This document shows positions 25,274 through 33,294 of a DNA stretch of 64,000 nucleotides, piece after piece. Position 1 is the stretch's first letter; the number at the start of each line of letters is the position of its first letter. The position numbers and the translations under genes were made by a program. The notes under the pieces were generated by a model. The model did no database searches. It was not told where the DNA came from and saw nothing but the letters and a program-made list of their open reading frames with translations. The stretch comes from Methylobacterium currus (GTDB lineage: Bacteria > Pseudomonadota > Alphaproteobacteria > Rhizobiales > Beijerinckiaceae): assembly GCF_003058325.1 (NCBI RefSeq), contig NZ_CP028843.1, forward strand, positions 4,500,001 through 4,564,000. The letters run 5' to 3'.

Positions 25274-25981
25274 ATGAGGAACGCACCAATGTCGCGAGAG
25301 ATGGTCCGGCCTGCTGTTCCAAGCCCGATCGTGAGCCCCCGCACGCCAGTGATAGCCGGCGGCGGCGGCGCCCTCTTCGCCGGGTGCCCCGAACTCATCG
25401 GCACGCCCTCGACGTACGGCCGCGAGGAGGAGATCTTCGGGGAAGGCGAGGAGGCCGAGAGCGTCTACCGGGTGGTGCAGGGCGCTGTCCGCACCCACAA
25501 GGTGCTGAGCGACGGCCGGCGCCAGATCACCGGCTTCCACCTGCCCGGCGACCTGTTCGGCTTAGAGCAGGGCGAGACCCACCGGCACAGCGCCGAGGCC
25601 CTGTCCGGGACCCGGGTCCTGATCTTCAAGCGGCGGCAGATCGAGCGGATCGCCACCCACCGGGCGGAGGTCGCCTGCCAGCTCTGGAGCCTGGCGACCC
25701 GCTCCCTGCGCCACGCCCAGGACCACATGCTGCTGCTCGGGCGGCGCTCGGCGCTCGAACGCGTCGCCGCCTTCCTGCTCGACGTCGATCTGCGCCTGGG
25801 CGGCACCGGCACGTTCGACGTGCCGATGACCCGCCGCGACATCGCCGATTATCTCGGGCTGACCATCGAGACCGTCTCGCGCACGATCTCCCAGCTCGAA
25901 GGCGAGGGTGCGCTCCTGCGCACCGGCGGGCGGCAGGTCAGCCTGCGCCGCAGCCGGATGCACCGGCTCGTCGAGGATTGA
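25274..25981 (+). CDS. fixK: FixK, Crp/Fnr-type activator of microoxic genes
   Basis: 235 aa. The sensor-fold domain covers about residues 40-130 (FGEGEEAESVYRVVQGAVRTHKVLSDGRRQI), then a dimer helix, then the HTH at about 187-212 (TRRDIADYLGLTIETVSRTISQLE). Glu199, Ser202 and Arg203 reproduce the E-x-x-S-R of FNR/FixK that reads TTGAT half-sites, matching the fourteen boxes in this window. There is no N-terminal four-cysteine cluster, so oxygen control must come through FixLJ. It lies directly upstream of the zeta/BON operon. Start could be 25274 or 25289. Confidence 0.93.
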   Translation: MRNAPMSREMVRPAVPSPIVSPRTPVIAGGGGALFAGCPELIGTPSTYGREEEIFGEGEEAESVYRVVQGAVRTHKVLSDGRRQITGFHLPGDLFGLEQGETHRHSAEALSGTRVLIFKRRQIERIATHRAEVACQLWSLATRSLRHAQDHMLLLGRRSALERVAAFLLDVDLRLGGTGTFDVPMTRRDIADYLGLTIETVSRTISQLEGEGALLRTGGRQVSLRRSRMHRLVED

Positions 25982-26023
25982 GCGCCCGCCGGGCACCCGG
26001 AAAGGTCATGAGGGGAGGTCGCC

Positions 26024-26485
26024 ATGACGACGTTCGACGCGCGCGAGGAGGCCTTCGAGCGCCAATTCGTGCACGAGGAGGACAAGCGCTTTCAGGAACG
26101 CACGCGTCGCAACCGGCTTCTGGCGCGCTGGGCCTGCGCGCGGATGGAGCTCGGCCCCGACGCGGCCTCGCGCTTCACCGACACCTTCGTCGCGCAGACC
26201 GTGCTCCTCGACGACGAAGCGCTCCTGGCGCGCCTCGCCGTGGAACTCGCGGCGGCAGGTGCCGACGAGCCGGTCTCCGTGCTGTGCCGGGAGATGCAGC
26301 GCTGCGCCGGGCTCGCCAGGGCGGAGAGCCGCGGCGGCCTTGCGCTGGATCAAGGCTCGTCCCTGGAGCCCGCCCGAGAATTCGACGAACGCGGGACGAT
26401 CTCGACGAACGCAGCTTGCGTCACCGGGAGCGATGCCGAGGGAGCCATGCCGAAGGGGGCCATGCCGAAGGGGACCATGCCATGA
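26024..26485 (+). CDS. F1-ATPase inhibitor zeta-like protein (DUF1476) with extended C-terminus
   Basis: 153 aa. Residues 1-106 match the alphaproteobacterial zeta family: MTTFDAREEAFERQFVHEED, then RRNRLLARWACARMEL. Zeta binds F1 and blocks ATP hydrolysis when the proton gradient falls. Family members end near residue 105. Here the frame continues through FixK box 11 (encoding LALDQ) and three 15-bp repeats (AMPKG) to a stop that overlaps the next ATG (ATGA). The tail may be real and coupled, or reflect a lost stop. It lies 42 bp after fixK. Confidence 0.82.
   Translation: MTTFDAREEAFERQFVHEEDKRFQERTRRNRLLARWACARMELGPDAASRFTDTFVAQTVLLDDEALLARLAVELAAAGADEPVSVLCREMQRCAGLARAESRGGLALDQGSSLEPAREFDERGTISTNAACVTGSDAEGAMPKGAMPKGTMP
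26340..26353. promoter_or_regulatory. FixK/FNR box 11, inside the zeta-like gene
   Basis: TTGCGCTGGATCAA, consensus, 129 bp upstream of the BON gene and lying within the C-terminal coding extension of the zeta-like gene. Confidence 0.75.
26431..26475. repeat. Three tandem 15-bp units (catgccgaagggggc type)
   Basis: Units cgatgccgagggagc, catgccgaagggggc and catgccgaaggggac lie directly before the BON start. They carry its ribosome site and encode the GAMPKG repeats of the zeta-like tail. Confidence 0.75.
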
Positions 26486-27132
26486 CCGACAAGGATCTGC
26501 GCCGCGACGTCCTCGACGAACTCGACTTCGATCCCAGCCTCGACGCGGCCGAGATCGGCGTCGCCGTCGCGGAGGGCGTCGTCACCCTGACCGGCCATGT
26601 CGGCAGCTACGCCGAGCAGGTCGCGGCCGAGCGCGCGGTGCGCCGCGTGAAGGGCGTGCGCGCCATCGCCCAGGAGATCGAGGTCCGCTTCCCCCAGGCC
26701 AAGAAGGTGATGGACGACCAGATCGCCGCGCGGGCGCTGGCGATCATCGACTGGTCGGTGCACCTGCCGAAGGACGCCATCCAGGTCCGCGTCGCCAAGG
26801 GCTGGATCACGCTGACCGGTGCCGTGCCCTGGCAGTACCAGGTGGCGGGGGCGGAGGCGGCCGTGCGCAAGCTGTCCGGCGTCGTCGGGGTGTCGAACCT
26901 GATCGAGGTCCGGCCGGAGGTCCGGCCCAGCGCGGTCCGGAGCAAGATCCTGGAGGCCTTCCGGCGCCACGCCCTGCTCGATGCGGATGCGATCACGATC
27001 CGGGTCGAGGGAGACCGGGTCACCCTGGAAGGCGCCGTCTCGTCGCTCGCCGAGCGGGAGGCCGCCGAGCGTGCGGCCTGGTCGGTCCCGGGCGTGCGCG
27101 CCGTCGAGGACCACACCGTCGCCATGACCTGA
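26482..27132 (+). CDS. Triple-BON-domain protein (copy 1)
   Basis: 216 aa with three BON domains at about residues 3-75 (VTLTGHVGSYAEQ), 77-147 (ITLTGAVPWQYQ) and 148-215 (VTLEGAVSSLAERE). There is no signal peptide, so unlike OsmY it should stay in the cytoplasm. BON domains associate with membranes and phospholipids. Its ATG overlaps the zeta-like stop (ATGA), and FixK box 11 lies 129 bp upstream. A paralogue of almost equal length is at 31705-32352, on the opposite strand across the phosphoketolase gene. Confidence 0.87.
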   Translation: MTDKDLRRDVLDELDFDPSLDAAEIGVAVAEGVVTLTGHVGSYAEQVAAERAVRRVKGVRAIAQEIEVRFPQAKKVMDDQIAARALAIIDWSVHLPKDAIQVRVAKGWITLTGAVPWQYQVAGAEAAVRKLSGVVGVSNLIEVRPEVRPSAVRSKILEAFRRHALLDADAITIRVEGDRVTLEGAVSSLAEREAAERAAWSVPGVRAVEDHTVAMT

Positions 27133-27156
27133 GGAGAGAGACCTGAGGAGACGACC

Positions 27157-27657
27157 ATGGCTCATGACATCGCCCATGGAACACCACGCGGAACGCAGGC
27201 GCCCGGTCGGCGCGCGCATGGCCGCGGCGCCGCCGCTCCCGGCCCGGGCCCATCGGCCGAGCTGCACCGCGTGACCCTGACGCTGGCGCGCTGCCCCGAG
27301 CATCCCGACGGCAGCGCCGGCCGCGGCTACGACCTCGTCGCGCCGCTCGGGCCGGGCGGCCGCCTCGACGCCGCGCTCTGGCGCGAGGCCCGCGACCATT
27401 GCCGCGTGCGCCGCTTCTGGACCGGCGAGCCGGACCGCCACGGACGCCTCGTCCACCGGGCCGGCGGGGAGGGCGGGGCGACCTGGCTCATCGACTACGA
27501 CGACCGCACCACGGACGACGACGAGCCCGGCTACCGCCTCGGAACGCACGCCTTCGTGGTGGGCGAGTACGTCTCGATCCGCGACGCCGGCAGCGGGGAC
27601 TTCCAGACCTTCATGGTCGCGTATGTAAGCGAGGTGACCCCGGACCGGGAGCCGTGA
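27157..27657 (+). CDS. Conserved hypothetical protein
   Basis: 166 aa, starting 24 bp after the BON gene. A variable Gly/Ala/Pro/Arg-rich leader (residues 1-35) precedes a compact domain with HRVTLTLARCPEHPDGS, WREARDHCRVRRFWTGEPDRHG, TWLIDYDDRTTDDDEPGYRLGTHAFVVGEYVSI and a C-terminal FMVAYVSEV. The acidic DDRTTDDDEP loop could bind metal. I have seen this layout only as a hypothetical protein beside stress genes in methylobacteria. Function unknown. Confidence 0.72.
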   Translation: MAHDIAHGTPRGTQAPGRRAHGRGAAAPGPGPSAELHRVTLTLARCPEHPDGSAGRGYDLVAPLGPGGRLDAALWREARDHCRVRRFWTGEPDRHGRLVHRAGGEGGATWLIDYDDRTTDDDEPGYRLGTHAFVVGEYVSIRDAGSGDFQTFMVAYVSEVTPDREP

Positions 27658-27764
27658 CCGTCCGGCTTCCGCGCCGCGGAACCCTCGACCATGGGGGCAG
27701 GGCCGTGGTCGGCCCGGCCTCGAAATGCCCCGAGAGCCTGTTCGACCGACTCGACGGTCTCGAC

Positions 27765-27817
27765 GCCCTCCTCGACAGTCCGGCTCCGCTGAGCGGCCCC
27801 GGACTGTCGAGGAGGGC
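27765..27817. terminator. Perfect 19-bp inverted repeat, likely bidirectional terminator
   Basis: GCCCTCCTCGACAGTCCGG at 27765-27783 and its exact complement at 27799-27817 with a 15-nt loop, between the converging hypothetical gene and phosphoketolase gene. It lacks a U-tract, so termination is inferred from position and stem strength. Confidence 0.6.
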
Positions 27818-27903
27818 GTGACGACGTCGGAGGTCGATCGAACGGGCTCTAAGCAGAGCTGCACAGGGTGACTCTGCTTGTATTGGCAACTCAGCTTATC
27901 TTT

Positions 27904-27960
27904 TTGTTTTTGGATTATTTGCGTCGCCGAACCGGTGACCACGTCGGCGAATGATGCTTC
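27904..27960 (-). repeat. 57-bp dispersed repeat, copy A
   Basis: By hand alignment, 47 of 57 bases match the copy at 41145-41201. Read as protein it gives EASFADVVTGSATQIIQKQ, against EASFAAAVAGSATKMMQKQ in copy B. Confidence 0.65.
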
Positions 27961-28011
27961 GTCCGGCCAGGGGCTCCCCGGCATCGCGGATCGATGCCGG
28001 GGGACGGCGTC

Positions 28012-30606
28012 TCAGCGTCGCTCCTCGGGCATGATGGTCCAGCCGTCCACCGTCTCGGCCGGGCCGGAGCGGCCCGGATCCCCCGCCCCCCTGTCCTGCC
28101 CACCGATCCCGCCATCGCCCTGCATGATGTCGCCCTCGACCCGGCGCGGATCCGGCTGCGCCGGGTCGTGCCGCTCCGGCCAGGCCCAGTTCCGGATCTC
28201 CGGCAGGTCCTCGCCGGTCCGGCAGACATGGGCATGGTGGGCGGCGAGCGCGTCCCGCAGCGCCTGCTCGGCGTGGTCGCCCCGGGTCCCGAGGCGTCGC
28301 GGGACGGTGCGCAGGGCCGCTTGCGCGAGGTGGTAGCGGTCGAGCCGGTTCAGCACGCACATGTCGAACGGCGTCGTCGTGGTACCTTCCTCGACGAAGC
28401 CGTGCACATGGAAGCTGTCGTGGTTCCGGCGCCGGTAGGTCAGCCGGTGGATGAGCCACGGATAGCCGTGATAGGCGAAGACCACCGGCCGGTCGCGGGT
28501 GAACAGGCTGTCGAAGGTGGCGTCGTCGAGCCCGTGCGGATGCATCTCGGGCGAGGCCAGCGTCATCAGGTCGACGACGTTGACGACGCGCAGGCGCAGG
28601 TCCGGCACGTGCCGGCGCAGCCACTCGACTGCCGCCAGGGTCTCCAGGGTCGGCACGTCGCCGGCGCAGGCCATCACCACGTCGGGCTCGACCTCGCCTT
28701 CGTTCGAGGCCCACCCCCAGATCCCGGCGCCCGCCGCGCAATGCGCCGCCGCCGCGTCGAGATCGAGCCATTGCGGAGCCATCTGCTTGCCGGCCACCAC
28801 CACGTTGATGCGGTCGTGGGTGCGCAGGCAGTGGTCCATGACGCAGAGCAGGGTGTTGGCGTCCGGCGGCAGGTAGATGCGGGCCGTGTCGCCACGCTTG
28901 TTGGCGAGGAAGTCGATGAAGCCCGGATCCTGGTGGCTGAAGCCGTTATGGTCCTGGCGCCAGACGTGGGACGACAAGAGGATGTTGAGCGAGGGCACCG
29001 GCCGGCGCCAGGGCAGGGCGCGGGACCCCTTGAGCCACTTGGCGTGCTGGTTCACCATCGAGTCGACCACGTGCACGAAGGCCTCGTAGGTCGCGAACAG
29101 GCCGTGGCGGCCGGTCAGCACGTAGCCCTCGAGCCAGCCCTCGCAGAGATGCTCGCTCAAGACCTCCATCACGCGACCGTCCCGGCCGAGATGATCGTCG
29201 CCCGGCAGGATCGGGCCCTGCCAGGCGCGGATCGTGACGTCGAACACCGCGTCGAGGCGGTTCGAGGCGGTCTCGTCGGGCCCCATGATGCGGAAGTTGC
29301 GGGCCTCCCGGTTCAGGACCAGGGTCTCGCGCAGGTAGCGGCCGAGTTCTCTTGTCGCCTCCGCGGTGACGCGGCCCGGTGCCGGCACCTCGACCGCGAG
29401 GGGCGCCAGCTCCGGCAGGCGCAGGGGCCTCGACCCGTGCCCGTTGGCGTGAGGGTTCGCCGAGAGGCGCCGCGGCCCCGTCGGCGCCAGGGCCGCGAGA
29501 TCCGACGCGGGCGCGCCGTCGGCCGTGAACAGCTCCTCCGGGTGGTAGGAGCGCATCCAGCGCTCCAGGATCGCGAGGTGCTCCGGGTTCTCGCGCACGG
29601 ACGCGACCGGGACCTGATGCGACCGCCACGTCCCCTCGACCGGCTTGCCGTCGACCGTCCTCGGCCCGGTCCAGCCCTTCGGGCTGCGCAGCACGATCAT
29701 CGGCCAGCGCGGGCGCCCGGTCGCCCCACGCCGCGCCTGGTCCCGGATCGCCGCGATGGCGTCGAAGGCCGCGTCGAGGGCGACCGCCATCGCCTGGTGC
29801 ATCGGGCCGGGCTCGTGACCCTCGACGAAGACGGGGGCGTAGCCGTAGCCGACGAGCAGGCTCTCCAGCTCGTTCCGCTCCAGGCGGGCGAGGAGGGCCG
29901 GATTGGCGATCTTGTAGCCGTTGAGGTGCAGGATCGGCAGCACCGTGCCGTCGCGCAGCGGATCCAGGAACTTGTTCGAGTGCCAGGAGGCGGCGAGCGG
30001 TCCCGTCTCCGCCTCGCCGTCGCCGATCACGCAGGCGACGGTCAGGCCCGGATTGTCGAGGGCGGCGCCGAAGGCGTGGGCCAGCGCGTAGCCGAGCTCG
30101 CCGCCCTCGTGGATCGAGCCCGGCAGGTCCGGCGAGGCGTGGCTCGGAATGCCGCCCGGGAACGAGAATTGCCGGAACAGGCGCGCCATCCCGTCGGCGT
30201 CGCGCGACACGTCCGGGTAGAGCTCGCCATAGGTCCCTTCGAGCCAGGCATTGGCGACGAGGCCGGGGGCGCCGTGGCCGGGTCCCCAGACCGCCATCAT
30301 GTCGAGGTCGCGCTGGCGGATCACCCGGTTCAGGTGCGCGTAGATGAAGTTCAACCCCGGCGTGGTGCCCCAATGCCCGAGAAGGCGCGGCTTGACGTGC
30401 TGGGGCCCCAGGGGCTGGCGCAGCAGCGGGTTGTCCATCAGGTAGATCTGCCCGACCGACAGGTAGTTGGCGGCACGCCAATAGGCGTCGATCTCGCGCA
30501 GGGCCTGCGGTCCGAGCGGGCCCGGCACGAAGGGCAGATCGTGCTCCTCGCGTCGTTCGGCTCCGATGCGGCGCGGCGGCTGCGTTGCGCCCGTGGTCGC
30601 TTCCAT
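28012..30606 (-). CDS. xfp: Xylulose-5-phosphate/fructose-6-phosphate phosphoketolase
   Basis: 864 aa. It cleaves xylulose-5-P or fructose-6-P with phosphate to acetyl-P plus a sugar phosphate. The thiamine-diphosphate site is at GDGEAETGP (195-203); other family segments are [17 protein letters not shown] and [11 protein letters not shown]. The last 60 residues (after [11 protein letters not shown]) are a Gly/Asp-rich tail beyond the usual ~800 aa. FixK box 12 is 72 bp upstream. It offers ATP via acetyl-P without respiration if an acetate kinase exists elsewhere; none is in the window. Confidence 0.95.
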   Translation of the reverse strand: MEATTGATQPPRRIGAERREEHDLPFVPGPLGPQALREIDAYWRAANYLSVGQIYLMDNPLLRQPLGPQHVKPRLLGHWGTTPGLNFIYAHLNRVIRQRDLDMMAVWGPGHGAPGLVANAWLEGTYGELYPDVSRDADGMARLFRQFSFPGGIPSHASPDLPGSIHEGGELGYALAHAFGAALDNPGLTVACVIGDGEAETGPLAASWHSNKFLDPLRDGTVLPILHLNGYKIANPALLARLERNELESLLVGYGYAPVFVEGHEPGPMHQAMAVALDAAFDAIAAIRDQARRGATGRPRWPMIVLRSPKGWTGPRTVDGKPVEGTWRSHQVPVASVRENPEHLAILERWMRSYHPEELFTADGAPASDLAALAPTGPRRLSANPHANGHGSRPLRLPELAPLAVEVPAPGRVTAEATRELGRYLRETLVLNREARNFRIMGPDETASNRLDAVFDVTIRAWQGPILPGDDHLGRDGRVMEVLSEHLCEGWLEGYVLTGRHGLFATYEAFVHVVDSMVNQHAKWLKGSRALPWRRPVPSLNILLSSHVWRQDHNGFSHQDPGFIDFLANKRGDTARIYLPPDANTLLCVMDHCLRTHDRINVVVAGKQMAPQWLDLDAAAAHCAAGAGIWGWASNEGEVEPDVVMACAGDVPTLETLAAVEWLRRHVPDLRLRVVNVVDLMTLASPEMHPHGLDDATFDSLFTRDRPVVFAYHGYPWLIHRLTYRRRNHDSFHVHGFVEEGTTTTPFDMCVLNRLDRYHLAQAALRTVPRRLGTRGDHAEQALRDALAAHHAHVCRTGEDLPEIRNWAWPERHDPAQPDPRRVEGDIMQGDGGIGGQDRGAGDPGRSGPAETVDGWTIMPEERR

Positions 30607-30905
30607 CTCGGCCTCCCGGCTTTTCGCCCATTTCGGCGGATCGCGGGCGACCGTGCCGGCAAGGCCGTCGGTCGGCCTTGAGGTGGATCAACGCTCGCTG
30701 CGGGCCTGCGCCCGACGCGGGAGGCGTCGCCCGGGACGGCCACCTGGAGGCGCCGCGTCCCGTCGCCCGGACGTGATCGAGACCGCGGGCAGGCCGGTCC
30801 CGAGGCTCCGTCGCCGCCGGCAGAGACGGCGTGCAGAGACGGCTCGCCGGAAGCGACGACCCCGGGTCGCCGCCTTGGATCGTCGCATCGGATTGTCGCG
30901 CCGGG
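30607..30905. other. Intergenic region upstream of phosphoketolase
   Basis: Contains FixK box 12. The remainder is GC-rich without a supported gene. Confidence 0.5.
30678..30691. promoter_or_regulatory. FixK/FNR box 12
   Basis: TTGAGGTGGATCAA, consensus, 72 bp upstream of the phosphoketolase start (minus strand). Confidence 0.85.
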
Positions 30906-31355
30906 TCATCGGGCGCAGAGATGTTCCTGGATCTCGCTCACGGTGTTCTTCGTCAGATCCTGGTCGACCTCCGCCACGACGATGCGCCGGAGCCGCTCGG
31001 GCAGGGCGAGGCGCAGGACGGCGAGGGTGCGCGGCGCGGCGACGATGACCAGAGCCGAGATCGGACCGGCGAGGCGGGCGAGCCCTTCCGCGATCTCGGC
31101 CGCGAAACGCTGCTCGGCCTGCTCGTGCCAGTCCGTCTGCGCGATGGCGCTGCGGCGCTCGTCGACCCGGACGCGGGTCGGCCGGTCGGTGCCCTGCTCG
31201 TGGGTCGCCGGGTTGGGCGGTGCTTCGGTCACCTGCTGGATCTGGAGGTTCGGGTTGAGCGGGTATCCCTCGTTGCGCAGCACGAGGGCCTTCCGGCCGT
31301 CGGCGACGAGGACGCATCCGTGATGCGGGATCAGCAGAGGAGGCTTCGCGGTCAT
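30906..31355 (-). CDS. Host-attachment-family protein (baeRF-like)
   Basis: 149 aa. HHGCVLVADGRKALVLRNEGYPLNPNLQI is the typical start of proteins annotated as required for attachment to host cells, now grouped with bacterial eRF1-like domains. ISALVIVAAPRTLAVLRLALPERLRRIVVAEVDQDLTKNTVSEIQEHL closes the fold. The attachment role comes from Agrobacterium annotations; a ribosome-related role has been proposed from structure predictions. It has no FixK box of its own, but a 14-bp tandem repeat lies 62 bp upstream. Confidence 0.8.
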   Translation of the reverse strand: MTAKPPLLIPHHGCVLVADGRKALVLRNEGYPLNPNLQIQQVTEAPPNPATHEQGTDRPTRVRVDERRSAIAQTDWHEQAEQRFAAEIAEGLARLAGPISALVIVAAPRTLAVLRLALPERLRRIVVAEVDQDLTKNTVSEIQEHLCAR

Positions 31356-31704
31356 CAGGTCGCTCCCGCCCTTCCGGTCGATGGCTCATCAGGCAGCAGA
31401 CCGGGCTGCCGGCCGGCAGGTCCCGGGTGACAGGTCCCGGGTGACAGGTCACAGGTGACAGGTCACAGGTGACCCCGAAGGCCCGCCCGCGCAGGCGCGT
31501 CGGGCCGAAGGCACCCGCCACGATCAGGCCGGCCCGACATCGTCGGCACGCCGGCCCACCCGGCGCAGGCGCTCGGCGGACCTCCGGCGCGGGAGCGACG
31601 GCGCCCGGGATGCCGGCGCCTGTCATGCGGGCCCTGCGGTCGGTCCGGGCGGGCCTCGTGTCCGCGCACGGGGATGGAGACGAGCCCGCGCCCCGCGCCG
31701 CGGT
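31356..31704. other. Intergenic region
   Basis: Apart from the 14-bp tandem repeat (31417-31472) nothing is supported. GC-rich frames here are shadows. Confidence 0.5.
31417..31472. repeat. Four tandem 14-bp units (caggtcccgggtga / caggtcacaggtga)
   Basis: Two perfect copies of caggtcccgggtga are followed by two perfect copies of caggtcacaggtga, 62 bp upstream of the host-attachment gene. The last units form dyads GGTCAC-AG-GTGACC. Confidence 0.85.
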
Positions 31705-32352
31705 TCAGGCGACGGTGAGCCGGTCGACGACGGCCCGGACGCCGGGGGCGGACCAGGCCGCGGTCTCGGCCAGCCTGAGCTCGTGCCAGGCATGCACCTT
31801 GCCCTCGAGCGTCACTTGCGCGTCCTCGACCGTCACCCGGATCGCGTCCGCCTCGACCTCGGCGCTGCGCTTGAGCGCCGCCTCGATCTTCCTGCGCACG
31901 TCGGCCGCGTCCGCCCGCGGGGTCACGTCGATCATGTTGACGATGCCGGCGACGCCGGTCAGCCGCTTGAGCGCGGCGCGCGCCTCCTCCCGCTGGTACT
32001 GCCACTCGACCTGGCCGGTCAGCGTCACCCAGCCGTCCTGCACCTTCACCTGCACGGCGTTCTTCGGCACGGTCACCGCCCAGTCGAGCATCTGCACCGC
32101 CCGGTGGGCCAGGTCCTCGTCGCGCGGCGGCGCGTCGCCGGCAAAGCGCACCGTGATCTCCTCGACGACGCCGCGCACGCCGCGGACCTTCCGGGTGGCC
32201 TTCTCGGCGGCCACGCGCTCGGTGTAGCTCGCGACGTGCCCGGTGAGCGTGACGATGCCGTCCTCGACCGCGACGCCGATATGGGCGGCGTCGATGCTCG
32301 GATCGAATTCGAGCTCGTCGATGACGTTCTGGCGGATCATCCTGTCACTCAT
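31705..32352 (-). CDS. Triple-BON-domain protein (copy 2)
   Basis: 215 aa from the ATG at 32352, preceded by GGAGG. Three BON domains, and close similarity to copy 1 along the whole length: RRDVLDELDFDPSLDAAEIG in copy 1 against RQNVIDELEFDPSIDAAHIG here. There is no signal peptide. FixK box 13 lies 101 bp upstream, overlapping the 3' end of the neighbouring receiver gene. The two copies flank the phosphoketolase region in opposite orientation, suggesting an ancient inverted duplication. Confidence 0.87.
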   Translation of the reverse strand: MSDRMIRQNVIDELEFDPSIDAAHIGVAVEDGIVTLTGHVASYTERVAAEKATRKVRGVRGVVEEITVRFAGDAPPRDEDLAHRAVQMLDWAVTVPKNAVQVKVQDGWVTLTGQVEWQYQREEARAALKRLTGVAGIVNMIDVTPRADAADVRRKIEAALKRSAEVEADAIRVTVEDAQVTLEGKVHAWHELRLAETAAWSAPGVRAVVDRLTVA

Positions 32353-32428
32353 GAGTGCCTCCTTGGATGGCTCCTTGATCCCGTCCGGGGCGGGGCCGAC
32401 CGAGACCCGGCCGAGGGCGAAGATGAGG

Positions 32429-32887
32429 CTAGGCCCGGCAGGCGGTCGGACATTGATCCAGCGCAAGGGCGCCGCCGGCCGACAGGCGATCCGCCATGGG
32501 GCAGGTCCAGCGTCCCCGGCGCTCGCCCGGCCCCGCATGGCCGGCGGCGACGGTCCCGATCATCTCGGCCGCCCCGAAGAGCCGGTCGAGCCGGGGCACG
32601 TCGACGAAGGCACGCGGGATCGGCGCCGGCCCGGCGATCAGGGCGAAGGGGATGCCGCGCCGCCGCAGCGCGCAGGCGAGCGGGAAGCCCGAGCCCCGGT
32701 TCAGGTCCGTGCTGACCACGGCGAAGGCAGGGGGCGCCGCATCCAGGCTCGCGAGAGCCTCCGTGCAGGTGCCGTAAGGACCGCTGACCGTGCAGCCGGC
32801 ATCGGCCAGCACGTCCTCCAGCCACAGGCCCGGCAGGGCCTGCGGCTCGGCCACCAGCACGACCGGCGCGGGTGTCGTCGTCTGCAT
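32429..32887 (-). CDS. Degenerate receiver-domain protein
   Basis: 152 aa from the ATG at 32887. The fold is that of a receiver (VVLVAEPQALPGLWLEDVLADAG, PFALIAG). The acidic pocket is reduced to a single Glu (AEPQ), and the phospho-acceptor position appears replaced (VVSTDLNRGSG, where an Asp is expected four residues before the Asn). It may therefore act without phosphorylation. FixK box 14 is 77 bp upstream. Its C-terminus (GGALALDQ) reads through FixK box 13 of the next gene. Confidence 0.72.
   Translation of the reverse strand: MQTTTPAPVVLVAEPQALPGLWLEDVLADAGCTVSGPYGTCTEALASLDAAPPAFAVVSTDLNRGSGFPLACALRRRGIPFALIAGPAPIPRAFVDVPRLDRLFGAAEMIGTVAAGHAGPGERRGRWTCPMADRLSAGGALALDQCPTACRA
32453..32466. 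promoter_or_regulatory. FixK/FNR box 13
   Basis: TTGATCCAGCGCAA, consensus, 101 bp upstream of BON copy 2 and inside the last codons of the degenerate receiver gene. Confidence 0.8.
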
Positions 32888-32963
32888 CGCCTTGCCTCCC
32901 CTGAACCCCATTCCTTGAGCACTCGCGATCGGGCCCAGGATGGGAGGATGGGAGGGGCTCGCG

Positions 32964-32977
32964 TTGCGCTGGATCAA
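32964..32977. promoter_or_regulatory. FixK/FNR box 14
   Basis: TTGCGCTGGATCAA, consensus, 77 bp upstream of the degenerate receiver start; identical to box 11. Confidence 0.8.
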
Positions 32978-33032
32978 GGGCTGCGCGATCGATGAGGCCG
33001 GCGTCGCATCGCGGGTCCGCGGCCGCCCCGTC

Positions 33033-33284
33033 TCAGCCCTCCGCGACCGTGGGGGCGGCGGCGGACAGGATTCCGCGGGCCACCTTCAGGGCGGCGTCGA
33101 GGTCGTCGCGATCCGTCCCGTAGCGGCGGCGCAGCGCCTCCAGCCAGGGCGCGGGTCCGTCATCCGCCCCTGGAATCTCGGAGAACGGAACATGGTACAT
33201 TCCGTCGAGCGCCTCGATCCCGTACGCCGTCACGGCCCATTGCCGCCCCTGCCAGTGAACGGGCTCGCCAAGGTCGTGGCTCAT
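33033..33284 (-). CDS. Small hypothetical protein with WQGRQWAVTAYGIE motif
   Basis: 83 aa from the ATG at 33284, preceded by GAGGAGG. The soluble domain reads MSHDLGEPVHWQGRQWAVT, then MYHVPFSEIPGADDGPAPWLEALRRRYG and DLDAALKVARGILSA. It begins 11 bp after a possible 55-aa gene, and the pair would be driven by FixK box 15. No family is recognised. Confidence 0.65.
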   Translation of the reverse strand: MSHDLGEPVHWQGRQWAVTAYGIEALDGMYHVPFSEIPGADDGPAPWLEALRRRYGTDRDDLDAALKVARGILSAAAPTVAEG

Positions 33285-33294
33285 CGCAGCCTCC

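Larger units (their letters stand above)
27658..28011. other. Convergent intergenic region
   Basis: Holds the 19-bp inverted repeat at 27765-27817 and a T-rich stretch with a 57-bp repeat copy (27904-27960) that recurs at 41145. No gene is firmly supported. Confidence 0.55.

Noticed and set aside
27994..30681. An 895-codon plus-strand open frame
   Set aside because: Mirror frame of the phosphoketolase gene, which has full family motifs on the minus strand.
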